Shown here piece after piece: positions 1 through 7,214 of a DNA stretch of 64,000 bases. The position numbers and the translations under genes were made by a program. The notes under the pieces are model-generated. The model did not search any database. It was given only the letters and a program-made list of their open reading frames with translations, and was not told the origin of the DNA. Within the stretch, counting starts at the first letter, position 1, and each line of letters starts with the position of its first letter. Source of the DNA: Nonomuraea turcica (GTDB taxonomy: Bacteria > Actinomycetota > Actinomycetes > Streptosporangiales > Streptosporangiaceae); NCBI RefSeq assembly GCF_030718205.1, contig NZ_JAUZQF010000012.1:124001-188000 (forward strand), given 5' to 3'.

Positions 1-128
1 GTGCCGTGGATGCACAGCACGGGCTCGCCCTCGCCCAGCACGGCGTACCTGAGCTCGGCGTCGCTCACCTGCGCCCGCCGGTCATGCTCGACGTTCCACT
101 CGCGCCCGATGTACAGGGCGTTTCGCAT
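1..128 (-). CDS. alpha/beta hydrolase, N-terminal part (cut by window edge)
   Basis: Only the first 42 residues are inside the window. They read MRNALYIGREWNV... and reach AVLGEGEPVLCIHG, the first core strand plus the HG oxyanion motif of alpha/beta hydrolases. The ATG overlaps the stop of the upstream Nif11 gene (ATGA), so it is the most distal visible gene of the minus-strand operon. The nucleophile elbow and the rest lie outside, so substrate class cannot be judged. The fold call is by motif; the specific function is unknown. Confidence 0.7.
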   Translation of the reverse strand, partial: MRNALYIGREWNVEHDRRAQVSDAELRYAVLGEGEPVLCIHG

Positions 129-448
129 CATGGCTTGTGCTCCAATCCGGCCAGGAGGCCGGTCTCGTCCAGGCTCGGCATGAGGTCGAAGACGAGGAAC
201 TCCAGGTAGTAGCGGCCCCACAGCAGGTCCCAGAGCGGGAACCGCTCGTTGAACTCCTCGCCGCGCTCGCGCGCCAGCCGCTCCTCCAGCTCCCAGATCA
301 GCGCGTCGAACTCCGCCGCGGTGAACGGCAGCCCGGCCGCGGCCGCCGCCGCGATGACCTCGTCCTTGGACTTGTCCTTGAGCAGATCGCACTGGTCGGG
401 CCGCTCGGCCAGGCCGCGCAGGAAGTCGATGAGATTGGCTTCACTCAC
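128..448 (-). CDS. Nif11-domain protein (copy 2)
   Basis: The GTG start overlaps the upstream stop (GTGA) and gives 106 residues. Residues 1 to about 60 match the Nif11 / nitrile-hydratase-like leader domain: a short helix with FLRGLAERP, then a segment around GLPFTAAEFDALIWELEE. That domain is best known as the leader of some ribosomal peptide precursors. Here the C-terminal part has no Gly-Gly cleavage site and no Cys-rich core. It carries the block WDLLWGRYYLEFLV, which is shared with the neighbouring paralogue. It is therefore unlikely to be a classical precursor. A small binding or scaffold protein for the surrounding enzymes is possible but is inference. Confidence 0.75.
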   Translation of the reverse strand: MSEANLIDFLRGLAERPDQCDLLKDKSKDEVIAAAAAAGLPFTAAEFDALIWELEERLARERGEEFNERFPLWDLLWGRYYLEFLVFDLMPSLDETGLLAGLEHKP

Positions 449-747
449 GACAGCTCCTCGTCGGTGAACCGCGCCACCACGTGGTGGACCAGATAGTCCA
501 GGTAGCGGGTGCCCCACATGTGCCGCCACAGGGTGCTGCCGCCGTCGAACGGCTCCTTGTCCTTGTCGACGATGACGCCGGCCTCCAGCCGGCCGATGAC
601 CCGCTCGGCGTCGGCCTGGGTGAAGGCGAACCCCTCGTTGCGGGCGTGGAAGAGGACCTGGGGCAGGTCCATGGGGGAATAGCGGGCCAGCAGGCCGGGA
701 TCCGACCGGGCCGACTCCAGGAATCTGACGAACTCCGTCTCGGACAC
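445..747 (-). CDS. Nif11-domain protein (copy 1)
   Basis: The GTG start lies 2 bp after the stop of the MetX-like gene and gives 100 residues. The N-terminal half (SETEFVRFLESARSDPGLL, then NEGFAFTQADAERVIGRLE) fits the Nif11 fold. The C-terminal half has STLWRHMWGTRYLDYLVHHVV, which aligns with WDLLWGRYYLEFLV of the next gene. The two genes are divergent tandem paralogues with a shared motif LW-x2-(L/M)WG-x-(R/Y)YL-x-(Y/F)LV. There is no cysteine and no leader-cleavage motif, so a peptide natural product cannot be claimed. The translation-coupled position (4-bp overlap with copy 2) suggests a fixed stoichiometry. Confidence 0.75.
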   Translation of the reverse strand: MSETEFVRFLESARSDPGLLARYSPMDLPQVLFHARNEGFAFTQADAERVIGRLEAGVIVDKDKEPFDGGSTLWRHMWGTRYLDYLVHHVVARFTDEELS

Positions 748-749
748 GA

Positions 750-1745
750 CTAGCGCTCCAGCGCGTTCCTGATCACGTCGTCGATGGCCTTCACGTCGGG
801 CTCGGCCAGCCCGAACGTGGCCAGGTGGCCGAAGACGCTGTCGATCTGCCGGAAGGTCGCGCCGGGGATCCACCCGGCGTACTCCCTGAGCTCGTCCGGC
901 GGGAACAGCGCGTCGCCGGTGAACGCGGCGATCGTGGTCTTGGCCGTGATCCGGCCCAAGGCCTCACGGAGCGATTCGCCCTCGGCGCCCGGCCAGGCCG
1001 CGTACGCCTTGCGGGCCTGGGTGACCACGTCGTTGGGGTCCTGCGGCAGCCAGAAGCCCTCCCAGAAGCCCGTGACGAACGCGTCCACGCTGTCGAAGCC
1101 GAGGTTGCGCCACACCTCGGTGCTGTCGTAGTAGAACGTACGCGGCGGGGCGGTGAGCGCGCTGGCGTGGGCCACGCGGGCCAGACCGCCGCGCACGCTC
1201 GCCGCGTCCTCGTAGGCGCCGTCGTTGTAGTTCGCGTCCGCGGTGATGGGCTCCTCCACGACTGTCTTCAGCCAGAGCTTGGTCCACGGCGGCGGGGTCG
1301 GGGCCCCGGCGATGGGGGCGATGCTCCGTACGAGGTCGCCGAAGCGCAGCGCCCACTCGTACACCTGGATGGCGCCGATCGACCAGCCGAGCGCCAGCCG
1401 GATCTCGCGCACCCCGAACACCTCCTCGAGCAGGCGCTGCTGGGCGATGACGTCGTCGGCGACGGAGACGGCGGGGAAGGGACGCGCCGGGGTGTTGCTC
1501 GGCGCGGAGGACGGCGGGAGGCCGAAGTGGCCGGGCAGCACGATGAAGTAGTCGCGGGGGTCCAGCGCCCGGTTCTCGCCGATCCAGCCGTTGAGCACCT
1601 CGGCGGGGGCGCCGAGGATGGTCGGGAAGACGACCACGTTGTCCTTGGCCGGGTTGAGCTCACCAAAGGTCTGGTAGGCGAGCCGGGCGCCTGGGAGCGT
1701 GGCGCCGGAGGCGAGGCGGAAGTCGCCGAGATCGAAGGTGTTCAT
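750..1745 (-). CDS. alpha/beta hydrolase of the homoserine O-acetyltransferase (MetX)-like group
   Basis: 331 residues from the ATG at 1745, which has GGAG six bases upstream; the longer TTG start is less likely. The opening FRLASGATLPGARLAYQTFGELN resembles MetX. The nucleophile elbow is LALGWSIGAIQVYEWALRFG, with Ser in G-W-S-I-G where MetX usually has G-x-S-M-G-G. A late acid/His region ends in SVFGHLATF. MetX-like hydrolases in clusters may act as acyltransferases or plain hydrolases, and nothing here indicates methionine synthesis. It sits between an alcohol dehydrogenase and the Nif11 pair in one operon, so action on the same pathway intermediate is likely. Confidence 0.75.
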   Translation of the reverse strand: MNTFDLGDFRLASGATLPGARLAYQTFGELNPAKDNVVVFPTILGAPAEVLNGWIGENRALDPRDYFIVLPGHFGLPPSSAPSNTPARPFPAVSVADDVIAQQRLLEEVFGVREIRLALGWSIGAIQVYEWALRFGDLVRSIAPIAGAPTPPPWTKLWLKTVVEEPITADANYNDGAYEDAASVRGGLARVAHASALTAPPRTFYYDSTEVWRNLGFDSVDAFVTGFWEGFWLPQDPNDVVTQARKAYAAWPGAEGESLREALGRITAKTTIAAFTGDALFPPDELREYAGWIPGATFRQIDSVFGHLATFGLAEPDVKAIDDVIRNALER

Positions 1746-1763
1746 CACTGGCTCCAAACGTCG

Positions 1764-2873
1764 TCACGCGTCGAACCGCAGAATGGTCTTGATGTTCTTG
1801 CCGGACCTGAAGTCCTCCGCCGCCGTCTGGATGTCGGCGAAGTCGTACTCCTTGATGAGCGGCTGCACGGGCAGCCGGCCGCCCCGGATCAGCCGGGCCA
1901 GCAGCGGGACCAGCCGGTCCGGGTCGCTGTCGCCCTCGCACACGCCCAGCACGCGGCGGCCGGGCAGCAGCCGGTGCACGTCGATGGAGACCTCCACCCC
2001 GTACGGGGGAGCGCCCACGACGGCGACGGCGCCGCGCGGCGCGAGGGCGTCGATGCCCGCGCGCAGCACCTCGGGGTTGCCGACCGCCTCGACCACGTAG
2101 TCCACGCCCGCGCCGCCGGTGACTTTGCGCAGCTCGGCGGCCACGTCCAGGCCGGAGGCGTCGATGGTGTGGGTGGCGCCGATCTTGGCGGCCAGCTCGA
2201 GCTGCGCCGGGCGGCGGCCCACGGCGATGATCTCACTCACCGGGGTGAGCGCCGCGCCCATGATGGCCGCCAGGCCCACCGCGCCCGTGCCGATCACCGC
2301 GATCGACGTGCCGGGCTCCGGGCGCAGAGTGTTCCACACCGCGCCGCAGCCGGTCTGCACGCTGCAGGCCAGCGGGGCCAGCAGCTCGAACGGCAGGTCC
2401 GGGTCGACCTTGACCACGCTGCGCTCGTCGGCGATGGAGTGCCGGGAGAACGACGACTGGCCGAAGAACCGGCCGCCGAGCGCAGCGCCGTCCCTGCTGA
2501 TCGGCGAGCTGCCGTCGCGGCGCTTGCCGCCGATGAGGTTCTGCGGGATCCAGGTGGTGCAGTAGGCCGGGTGGCCGGTCCGGCAGGAGGGGCAGCCCCC
2601 GCAGGAGGTGAAGGTGAGCACCACGTGGTCGCCCGGCTGGACCTTGGTCACGCCGGGGCCGGTCTCCTCGACGACCCCCGCCCCCTCGTGCCCGAGCACT
2701 CCGGGCAGCGGGAACGGGATATGTCCTGCGGCGACGGTGAGGTCTGTGTGGCAGATGCCGGCCGCCTTCATCCGGACCAGGACCTCACCGGGGCGCGGGG
2801 CGTCCAGCTCGACGTCCCGCACGGTGAAGGGCGCTCCTGGCGACTCGACGACTGCCGCTTGCGTGATGGTCAC
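1764..2873 (-). CDS. zinc-dependent alcohol dehydrogenase (aryl/benzyl-alcohol type)
   Basis: 369 residues from a GTG that overlaps the preceding stop (GTGA) with GGAG six bases upstream. This is the medium-chain zinc dehydrogenase fold. Catalytic zinc ligands are C41 (AGICHTD) and H62-E63 (GHEGAG). The four structural-zinc cysteines are in CGGCPSCRTGHPAYC at 91-105. The dinucleotide motif GTGAVG is near 198. The SC-rich lobe and length match AreB/XylB-type NAD-dependent aryl-alcohol dehydrogenases. It would interconvert an alcohol and aldehyde in the operon's pathway; the substrate is not readable from sequence. A second, different zinc dehydrogenase lies three genes upstream. Confidence 0.88.
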   Translation of the reverse strand: MTITQAAVVESPGAPFTVRDVELDAPRPGEVLVRMKAAGICHTDLTVAAGHIPFPLPGVLGHEGAGVVEETGPGVTKVQPGDHVVLTFTSCGGCPSCRTGHPAYCTTWIPQNLIGGKRRDGSSPISRDGAALGGRFFGQSSFSRHSIADERSVVKVDPDLPFELLAPLACSVQTGCGAVWNTLRPEPGTSIAVIGTGAVGLAAIMGAALTPVSEIIAVGRRPAQLELAAKIGATHTIDASGLDVAAELRKVTGGAGVDYVVEAVGNPEVLRAGIDALAPRGAVAVVGAPPYGVEVSIDVHRLLPGRRVLGVCEGDSDPDRLVPLLARLIRGGRLPVQPLIKEYDFADIQTAAEDFRSGKNIKTILRFDA

Positions 2874-3547
2874 GAGTGTCTCCGATCGTCGGGGGTGAGG
2901 GTGTACGTGCTCGTGACGCGGGTCCACTCTCCCGGCCCCCACTCCGCGCCGTGCCCGACCTGGGGCGGCTCGCCGACCACGCGGACGACGGAGTAGTCCA
3001 GCAGGCCGGGGGCGCGGCGGGTCCAGATCGAGCCGAGCTCGTCGTGGTGGCGCTGACCGAAGTAGAGCCGGTCGCCGTCGCCGTTCCCGGCACCCGAGCG
3101 GGCCAGGCCGAGAAGGTCGTACTCGAGCGGGCACTCGTCCACGCCGGGCAGGTCGATGATGGAGCAGCCGCCGTGGGAGACGTCCTGCCACTCGCCCGGC
3201 CGCCAGGTGCCGTCGCCGGCCTTGATCTCGTCGGCGCGGGCCACCAGACCGCTGTCGAACAGGCGCAGGCGGACCTTCACCCGGGAGAAGTCCGCATCCC
3301 GCGCCTCGGGCGTGTTCGGGCTCGGGCCGAGCAACTCGAACATGCCCATGATGATGAGCTCGAAGAGCCGGCCGTCGCAGCCGGGGTCCTTGTACGCGTT
3401 GAAATGAATCGCCCAGAAAGGACTGTGCAGCCAGAAATCGTCCACGCCGAATATTCCCGGGAATACTTCGGCGGCTTCCTGGCTGCGCCATCTGCCGGCA
3501 ATCTCTCCGACCGTGAAATCGGCGCTGATATCCATGACACCTCGCAT
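2870..3547 (-). CDS. conserved-looking protein of unknown function
   Basis: 225 residues from the ATG at 3547; an ATG at 3535 preceded by GAGG is an equally good start. I do not recognise the family. The chain is soluble, has no signal peptide or membrane span, and is rich in aromatic residues (DDFWLHSPFWAIHFNAY, GEWQDVSHGGCSIIDLPG). The C-terminus is beta-rich (TRVTSTYTLTPDDR). Its stop overlaps the alcohol dehydrogenase start, so the two are translationally coupled. A 93-bp gap separates it from the ferritin-like gene, leaving room for an internal promoter. The pattern suggests a small-molecule-binding beta fold, but that is a guess. Confidence 0.6.
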   Translation of the reverse strand: MRGVMDISADFTVGEIAGRWRSQEAAEVFPGIFGVDDFWLHSPFWAIHFNAYKDPGCDGRLFELIIMGMFELLGPSPNTPEARDADFSRVKVRLRLFDSGLVARADEIKAGDGTWRPGEWQDVSHGGCSIIDLPGVDECPLEYDLLGLARSGAGNGDGDRLYFGQRHHDELGSIWTRRAPGLLDYSVVRVVGEPPQVGHGAEWGPGEWTRVTSTYTLTPDDRRHS

Positions 3548-3640
3548 AATCGATTCTCTTTCCGGCGGCCCGGCCCGCGTCAAAGAGGCGGCGCGTACAT
3601 TGGCAAGTCGGCCGGGCCGCGCGAGGTAATGCGTGCAGTT

Positions 3641-4924
3641 CTACGCCGGCCGCAGGCCCGGCGGCACGTGCGCGCCCACCTGATCGGCCAGCTCCGCCAC
3701 CCGTGTGCCGGCCGCCGCGGCGAGCTCCGCCACCGGCCCTCCGGCCCGCGCGGCGGCGCGGCAGCGCTCCTCGAGCATCCGCATCCGCTCGTGCAGCAGC
3801 GCCCACGACGGCTCGCGCCAGGGCACGTAGTTGCTCATGGCGTAATACATCTCGAACGCGAACCCCGCCGTGCGGCCAGGGTGCTCAGGGCCGATGGGCA
3901 GCGTCGCCATGGCGGACGCCAGGGGGCGCAGCACGCCGGCCATCAGGCTGATCGACGTTCCGACGAGCAGGCCGAGCTGCTCCTCGCTCTCGTCGGTGTG
4001 GGTGAAGAAGCGGGTCAGGATGTGCAGGACCAGCTCGTAGGCCACCGCCGCCAGCTCGGCCGTCCGGCGGGCGTCGGGATCGGTGATCAGGGGCTGGGGC
4101 TCGGCGATGTTGTACGGCTGCCGCAGGTAGCCGGCCAGCGCCGGCCGCGCCGGCTCGAAGCCCGGATCCCGCTCGCGCAGCTCACGGTACTGCCGCCACA
4201 TCGCCAGGAAGCGCCCGTAGTGGGCCTCCTGCCAGTCGCCGCGCGCACCCTCGCCCTGCTCGATGATCACCTCGATCGCGGCGAGCGCGGACTTCAGATC
4301 CGTGACGGCGATGAGCTGGGGCCAGCGGAAGAGCTCCGGGGTGGCCTGGGCGCGCGCGGACCCCACGAACACCGCGTTCTCCCCGAGCTGGTCGCACAGG
4401 GCGCGCAGCCCCTCCTCCAGCCCGCGGTACAGGTGGCCGATCGTCTCGTACTCCTGGCCCCGGGGCATGAGCTCGGCGGGGTCGAGCCGGGCCCGGGTGG
4501 GCGGGACCGGCTCGAACTCCTCGGCGTCCTGCAACTGCATGCCCTCAGGGCGCTCCAGGTACAGGAAATGACGCAGGGCCTGCTCGCCGAACGGCAGGAG
4601 GTCGAGCTGGATGCCGGACGGGAAGTATCCCGAGCGTTGCGGGAAGTTGGGGCGGCCGAAGGTGGGCGCCGCGCCGATGGCGGCCAGCAGGTTGGACACC
4701 AGCGCCAGGTGCAGCATCTCCTCGACCGCGATGGAGCTGAGGACCTTGCGCCAGCCGGCGACCGCGTCCGCCTGCTCCGCCGTCAGGCCCTCCTCCGTCC
4801 CGCTCTTGAGGCTGGCCTCGGCGAAGAGGTACTGGCAAAGGATCATGTGTTCCAGCTGTGAGGCCTCGTTGAGCAGCCACCACAGGTGCTCCCGGTTCGC
4901 CACGACGATCGGGGGCTCGGACAT
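3641..4924 (-). CDS. ferritin-like protein, VioB/RebD iminophenylpyruvate-dimer-synthase-like domain
   Basis: 427 residues from ATG 4924 with GAGGAGG upstream. Residues about 10-240 form a ferritin-like four-helix domain. Candidate metal ligands are in LNEASQLEHMILCQYLF (E..E-H) and SSIAVEEMLHLALV (E-E-x-x-H). The family is the one fused to, or standing in for, the C-terminal part of VioB/RebD, where a di-iron or haem enzyme couples imino acids. A helical C-terminal region follows (about 250-427). It lies 13 bp downstream of the second alcohol dehydrogenase. In this operon it is the likeliest source of unusual oxidative chemistry. Family assignment is by motif and the reaction is unknown. Confidence 0.78.
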   Translation of the reverse strand: MSEPPIVVANREHLWWLLNEASQLEHMILCQYLFAEASLKSGTEEGLTAEQADAVAGWRKVLSSIAVEEMLHLALVSNLLAAIGAAPTFGRPNFPQRSGYFPSGIQLDLLPFGEQALRHFLYLERPEGMQLQDAEEFEPVPPTRARLDPAELMPRGQEYETIGHLYRGLEEGLRALCDQLGENAVFVGSARAQATPELFRWPQLIAVTDLKSALAAIEVIIEQGEGARGDWQEAHYGRFLAMWRQYRELRERDPGFEPARPALAGYLRQPYNIAEPQPLITDPDARRTAELAAVAYELVLHILTRFFTHTDESEEQLGLLVGTSISLMAGVLRPLASAMATLPIGPEHPGRTAGFAFEMYYAMSNYVPWREPSWALLHERMRMLEERCRAAARAGGPVAELAAAAGTRVAELADQVGAHVPPGLRPA

Positions 4925-4937
4925 GCGGGAAACCTCC

Positions 4938-5936
4938 TCAGTTCGGCTGAAGCACGGCGCGGTAGCGCACCTGGCCGGCCTCCACGCGCTTGAGCACCTC
5001 GTTGATCTCGGCGAACGGATAGGTCTCCACACGAGGCGTGACCTTGCCCGCGGCCATGAGGGAGAGCACCTCGACCAGGTCGGAGCGGTTGTTGTGCGTG
5101 CTGCCCTTGATGGAGCACTGCTTGAACAGCAGCGTCGCCATGTCGTCGATCTTGAGCGGTCCCGTGACGCCCATCGTGACCAGCCGGCCGCCGTAGCGCA
5201 GGCCGGACAGCACGCGGGCGACCAGGTCGGCGGAGGTGGTCGTGGCCAGGATGATGTCGGCGCCGCCTGCGTCGGTCAGCGCCTTGCCGGGGTCGTCGCC
5301 CACGACGATGCCCTCCGTCGCGCCCAGCTCCCTGGCGTACTCGGCCTTGTCGGGCGAGGTGGTCAGCACCACCGTCTCCAGGCCGATCGCGGCGGCCAGC
5401 TGCACCGCCATGTGCCCGAGCCCGCCGACGCCGAGCACGCAGACGCGCTCGCCCGGCTGGGGCGCGGCGTTGCGCAGGCCGCTCATCGAGGTGAACCCGG
5501 CGCAGAAGGCCACGGCCGCGTCGGTGTAGTCCAGGCCCTCGGGCAGCAGCGTGCACCCGGACTCCCAGGCCAGCATCAGGTCGGCGTAGCCGCCGCCGAG
5601 GTCCATCCAGGTCTGGTAGTGCTCGCAGGCCACCGGGTGCCAGCGCTGGCAGTGGACGCAGCGGCCCTCGCCGCGCTGCAGCCACGACACGCCCACCCGG
5701 TCGCCCACCCGGAGCGTGGTGGTGCCGGGCCCGAGGGCCACGACCTCGCCGACCGGCTCGTGCCCGGGCACGATCGGCAGGCTGACGGGCCAGTGGCCGC
5801 GGTGAACCAGCACGTCGCTGAAGCACATGCCGCAGGCGTGGATGCGTACGACGACCTGGCCGGGCCCGGGCTCAGGGTCGGCCACGTCCTTGAATTCCCA
5901 TGCCGAATTGAGTGCGGTGATGACTGCTGCGCGCAT
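4938..5936 (-). CDS. zinc-dependent alcohol dehydrogenase (MDR family)
   Basis: 332 residues from ATG 5936 behind a strong GGAGGAAA. Catalytic-zinc ligands are C38 (ACGMCFSD) and H59-E60 (PGHEPVGE). The nucleotide fold carries GVGGLG near 175. The structural-zinc lobe reads GEGRCVHCQRWHPVAC: the first of the usual four cysteines is replaced (E/G in place of C-G), so structural zinc may be held by Glu or be weak. It resembles AdhA/AdhP-type alcohol dehydrogenases. It is the first gene of the minus-strand operon that runs to the left edge, and the 200-bp region upstream is the likely promoter. Confidence 0.85.
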   Translation of the reverse strand: MRAAVITALNSAWEFKDVADPEPGPGQVVVRIHACGMCFSDVLVHRGHWPVSLPIVPGHEPVGEVVALGPGTTTLRVGDRVGVSWLQRGEGRCVHCQRWHPVACEHYQTWMDLGGGYADLMLAWESGCTLLPEGLDYTDAAVAFCAGFTSMSGLRNAAPQPGERVCVLGVGGLGHMAVQLAAAIGLETVVLTTSPDKAEYARELGATEGIVVGDDPGKALTDAGGADIILATTTSADLVARVLSGLRYGGRLVTMGVTGPLKIDDMATLLFKQCSIKGSTHNNRSDLVEVLSLMAAGKVTPRVETYPFAEINEVLKRVEAGQVRYRAVLQPN

Positions 5937-6137
5937 GGTTTCCTCCTTCGCGCGGACAGGTGAGAAGGCCCACGATAAATATCGGGAACACGCCCGTGGC
6001 ACCCCGACTTAACGCTTTGTCAGATCGAGTCCTGACTTTCTCGGCCGAACGCCTCCCCGCGGTATTCCGCGGCCCCGGAATAACGATTTCCCGCGCGGCC
6101 GGGACAATCGCCGTCAAAGAGCCGGGCGCCGTGAGCG
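5937..6137. promoter_or_regulatory. operon upstream region with a CCGCGG inverted repeat
   Basis: This gap separates the alcohol dehydrogenase start from the end of the membrane-protein gene. It should hold the promoter of the left operon. A palindrome, CCGCGG-TATT-CCGCGG, lies at 6057-6072; it could be an operator or a weak terminator of the upstream gene. The element GTCAAAGAG-C-CGGGCGC near 6113 resembles GTCAAAGAGGCGGCGCG near 3580, upstream of the unknown gene. This suggests a shared regulatory element. No clear -10/-35 pair was found. Confidence 0.3.
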
Positions 6138-7073
6138 TCAGTCGCCGAGGTCGTCCGGGTCGTCGGGCCGGTCGTAACGCAGCCGGGTCTCCATGGCGTA
6201 GGCGGCGGGCGCGTACCCGGTGCGGAGGTCCTGGAAGACCGTCCACGCCTCCGCCGGGTCGCGCTCGGCCGGCAGCCCCGCCTCGCCCGCCAGCAGCAGC
6301 GTGTCGGAGAAGTTGCGCTCCTCCCGCCCCTGCAGGCTCACCGGGATGGGCGGCAGCCTGATGCACATTCCCGCGGCCAGCCGGCGCATGCAGCGCGTCC
6401 CCGTCATGAGCAGGGCCTTGGTGTGCGCGGGGGCCCAGCTCGGCGCGAGCGCCTCGGTGAGCGCGGCCACGTCCAGGACGATGACCGCTGCCTTGAGCCA
6501 GTCCAGGTCCCCCGCGGGGCGGCGGAAGGTGAGCGCCGGGTGGGCCAGGTGGGAATGCTCCACCTCGGTCATCCACCCCGTCCACTCGGCGAAGAGGGTG
6601 TCGAGATGGTCGCGCGAGCCGGTCTTGAGGTAGACAGCGAGCAGCGTCTCGGCGTCACGCGGGTTGCACACGCTGCCCGCCAGCCTGGCGACGAGCCGCT
6701 CCCGGCGGCCATAGGCGGCGGCGAAGCCCACCAGGTAGGTCGTGATGGCCGCCACCAGCAAGAGCCTGGAGGTCCACTCGGCCGCGTGCAGCGGCGTCCC
6801 GTCCAGCAGCGCGAAACCGGCGGACGACACCCCGAGCCAGATCCCGGCCACACTGAGGACAGCCATGGGCCCGCACAGGTCGAGCAGCGGCTCGCGGAAT
6901 GCGGCCGGGAGCCGGCCGCCCACCGCGAGAAGGGGGCCGGCGAACGTCCGCAGGGCGCAGCGGACGAGCCGGGTCGGCCTGCCCCGGGGGGTGAACACGG
7001 TCAGCACCACGCTCAGCCACACCACCACCACGAGCGCGGTGCCGGCCAGAGCTTGCACCACGGCTGTCACCAT
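6138..7073 (-). CDS. integral membrane protein of unknown function
   Basis: 311 residues. Three hydrophobic spans are visible: about 5-27, 70-93 and 104-121, all in the first 125 residues. They are followed by a cytoplasmic helical region (SRDHLDTLFAEWTGWMTEVEHSHL ... LDWLKAAVIVLDVAALT). The C-terminal tail is acidic (RPDDPDDLGD). The layout recalls actinobacterial membrane proteins that carry a short transmembrane module and a helical output region, sometimes loosely labelled ion-channel-like. I see no K+ filter motif and no enzyme motif. It lies downstream of the PKS gene, separated by a strong terminator, so it is probably an independent unit. Confidence 0.65.
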   Translation of the reverse strand: MVTAVVQALAGTALVVVVWLSVVLTVFTPRGRPTRLVRCALRTFAGPLLAVGGRLPAAFREPLLDLCGPMAVLSVAGIWLGVSSAGFALLDGTPLHAAEWTSRLLLVAAITTYLVGFAAAYGRRERLVARLAGSVCNPRDAETLLAVYLKTGSRDHLDTLFAEWTGWMTEVEHSHLAHPALTFRRPAGDLDWLKAAVIVLDVAALTEALAPSWAPAHTKALLMTGTRCMRRLAAGMCIRLPPIPVSLQGREERNFSDTLLLAGEAGLPAERDPAEAWTVFQDLRTGYAPAAYAMETRLRYDRPDDPDDLGD

Positions 7074-7154
7074 GCCACGTATCCTCCGGCTCTTGACAAG
7101 AAAACCCCAGAATCGGTTAGTGCTAGTAGTCGGAATACCACCTTCAGATGAGCG

Positions 7155-7187
7155 AAACGAGGCTCCGCGGATGGCGGAGCCTCGTTT
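7155..7187. terminator. strong bidirectional-looking hairpin
   Basis: A perfect 14-bp stem: AAACGAGGCTCCGC, a 5-nt loop GGATG, then GCGGAGCCTCGTTT. A T-rich end is present on either strand. It lies just downstream of the minus-strand PKS gene and separates it from the membrane-protein gene. Confidence 0.85.
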
Positions 7188-7214
7188 GCGAATATCGTTT
7201 TCCGAACGCGCCGA

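Noticed and set aside
128-747. Nif11 proteins as lanthipeptide or RiPP precursors
   Set aside because: No Gly-Gly or other cleavage motif, no Cys/Ser/Thr-rich core, and no modifying enzyme, protease or exporter in view.
750-1745. True homoserine O-acetyltransferase for methionine synthesis
   Set aside because: The elbow is G-W-S-I-G rather than the usual G-x-S-M-G-G, and the neighbours are pathway enzymes of a cluster, not metY or metH.
825-2996. Long open frame on the plus strand (723 codons)
   Set aside because: It lies antisense to the MetX-like and alcohol dehydrogenase genes. Its composition is the Arg/Ala/Gly/His/Val-rich shadow typical of high-GC complements and it has no domain motif.
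2874-3806. N-terminal extension of the alcohol dehydrogenase frame
   Set aside because: The extra upstream sequence is low-complexity Arg/Gly/Ala and overlaps a better gene; the GTG at 2873 has a good binding site and the true family start.
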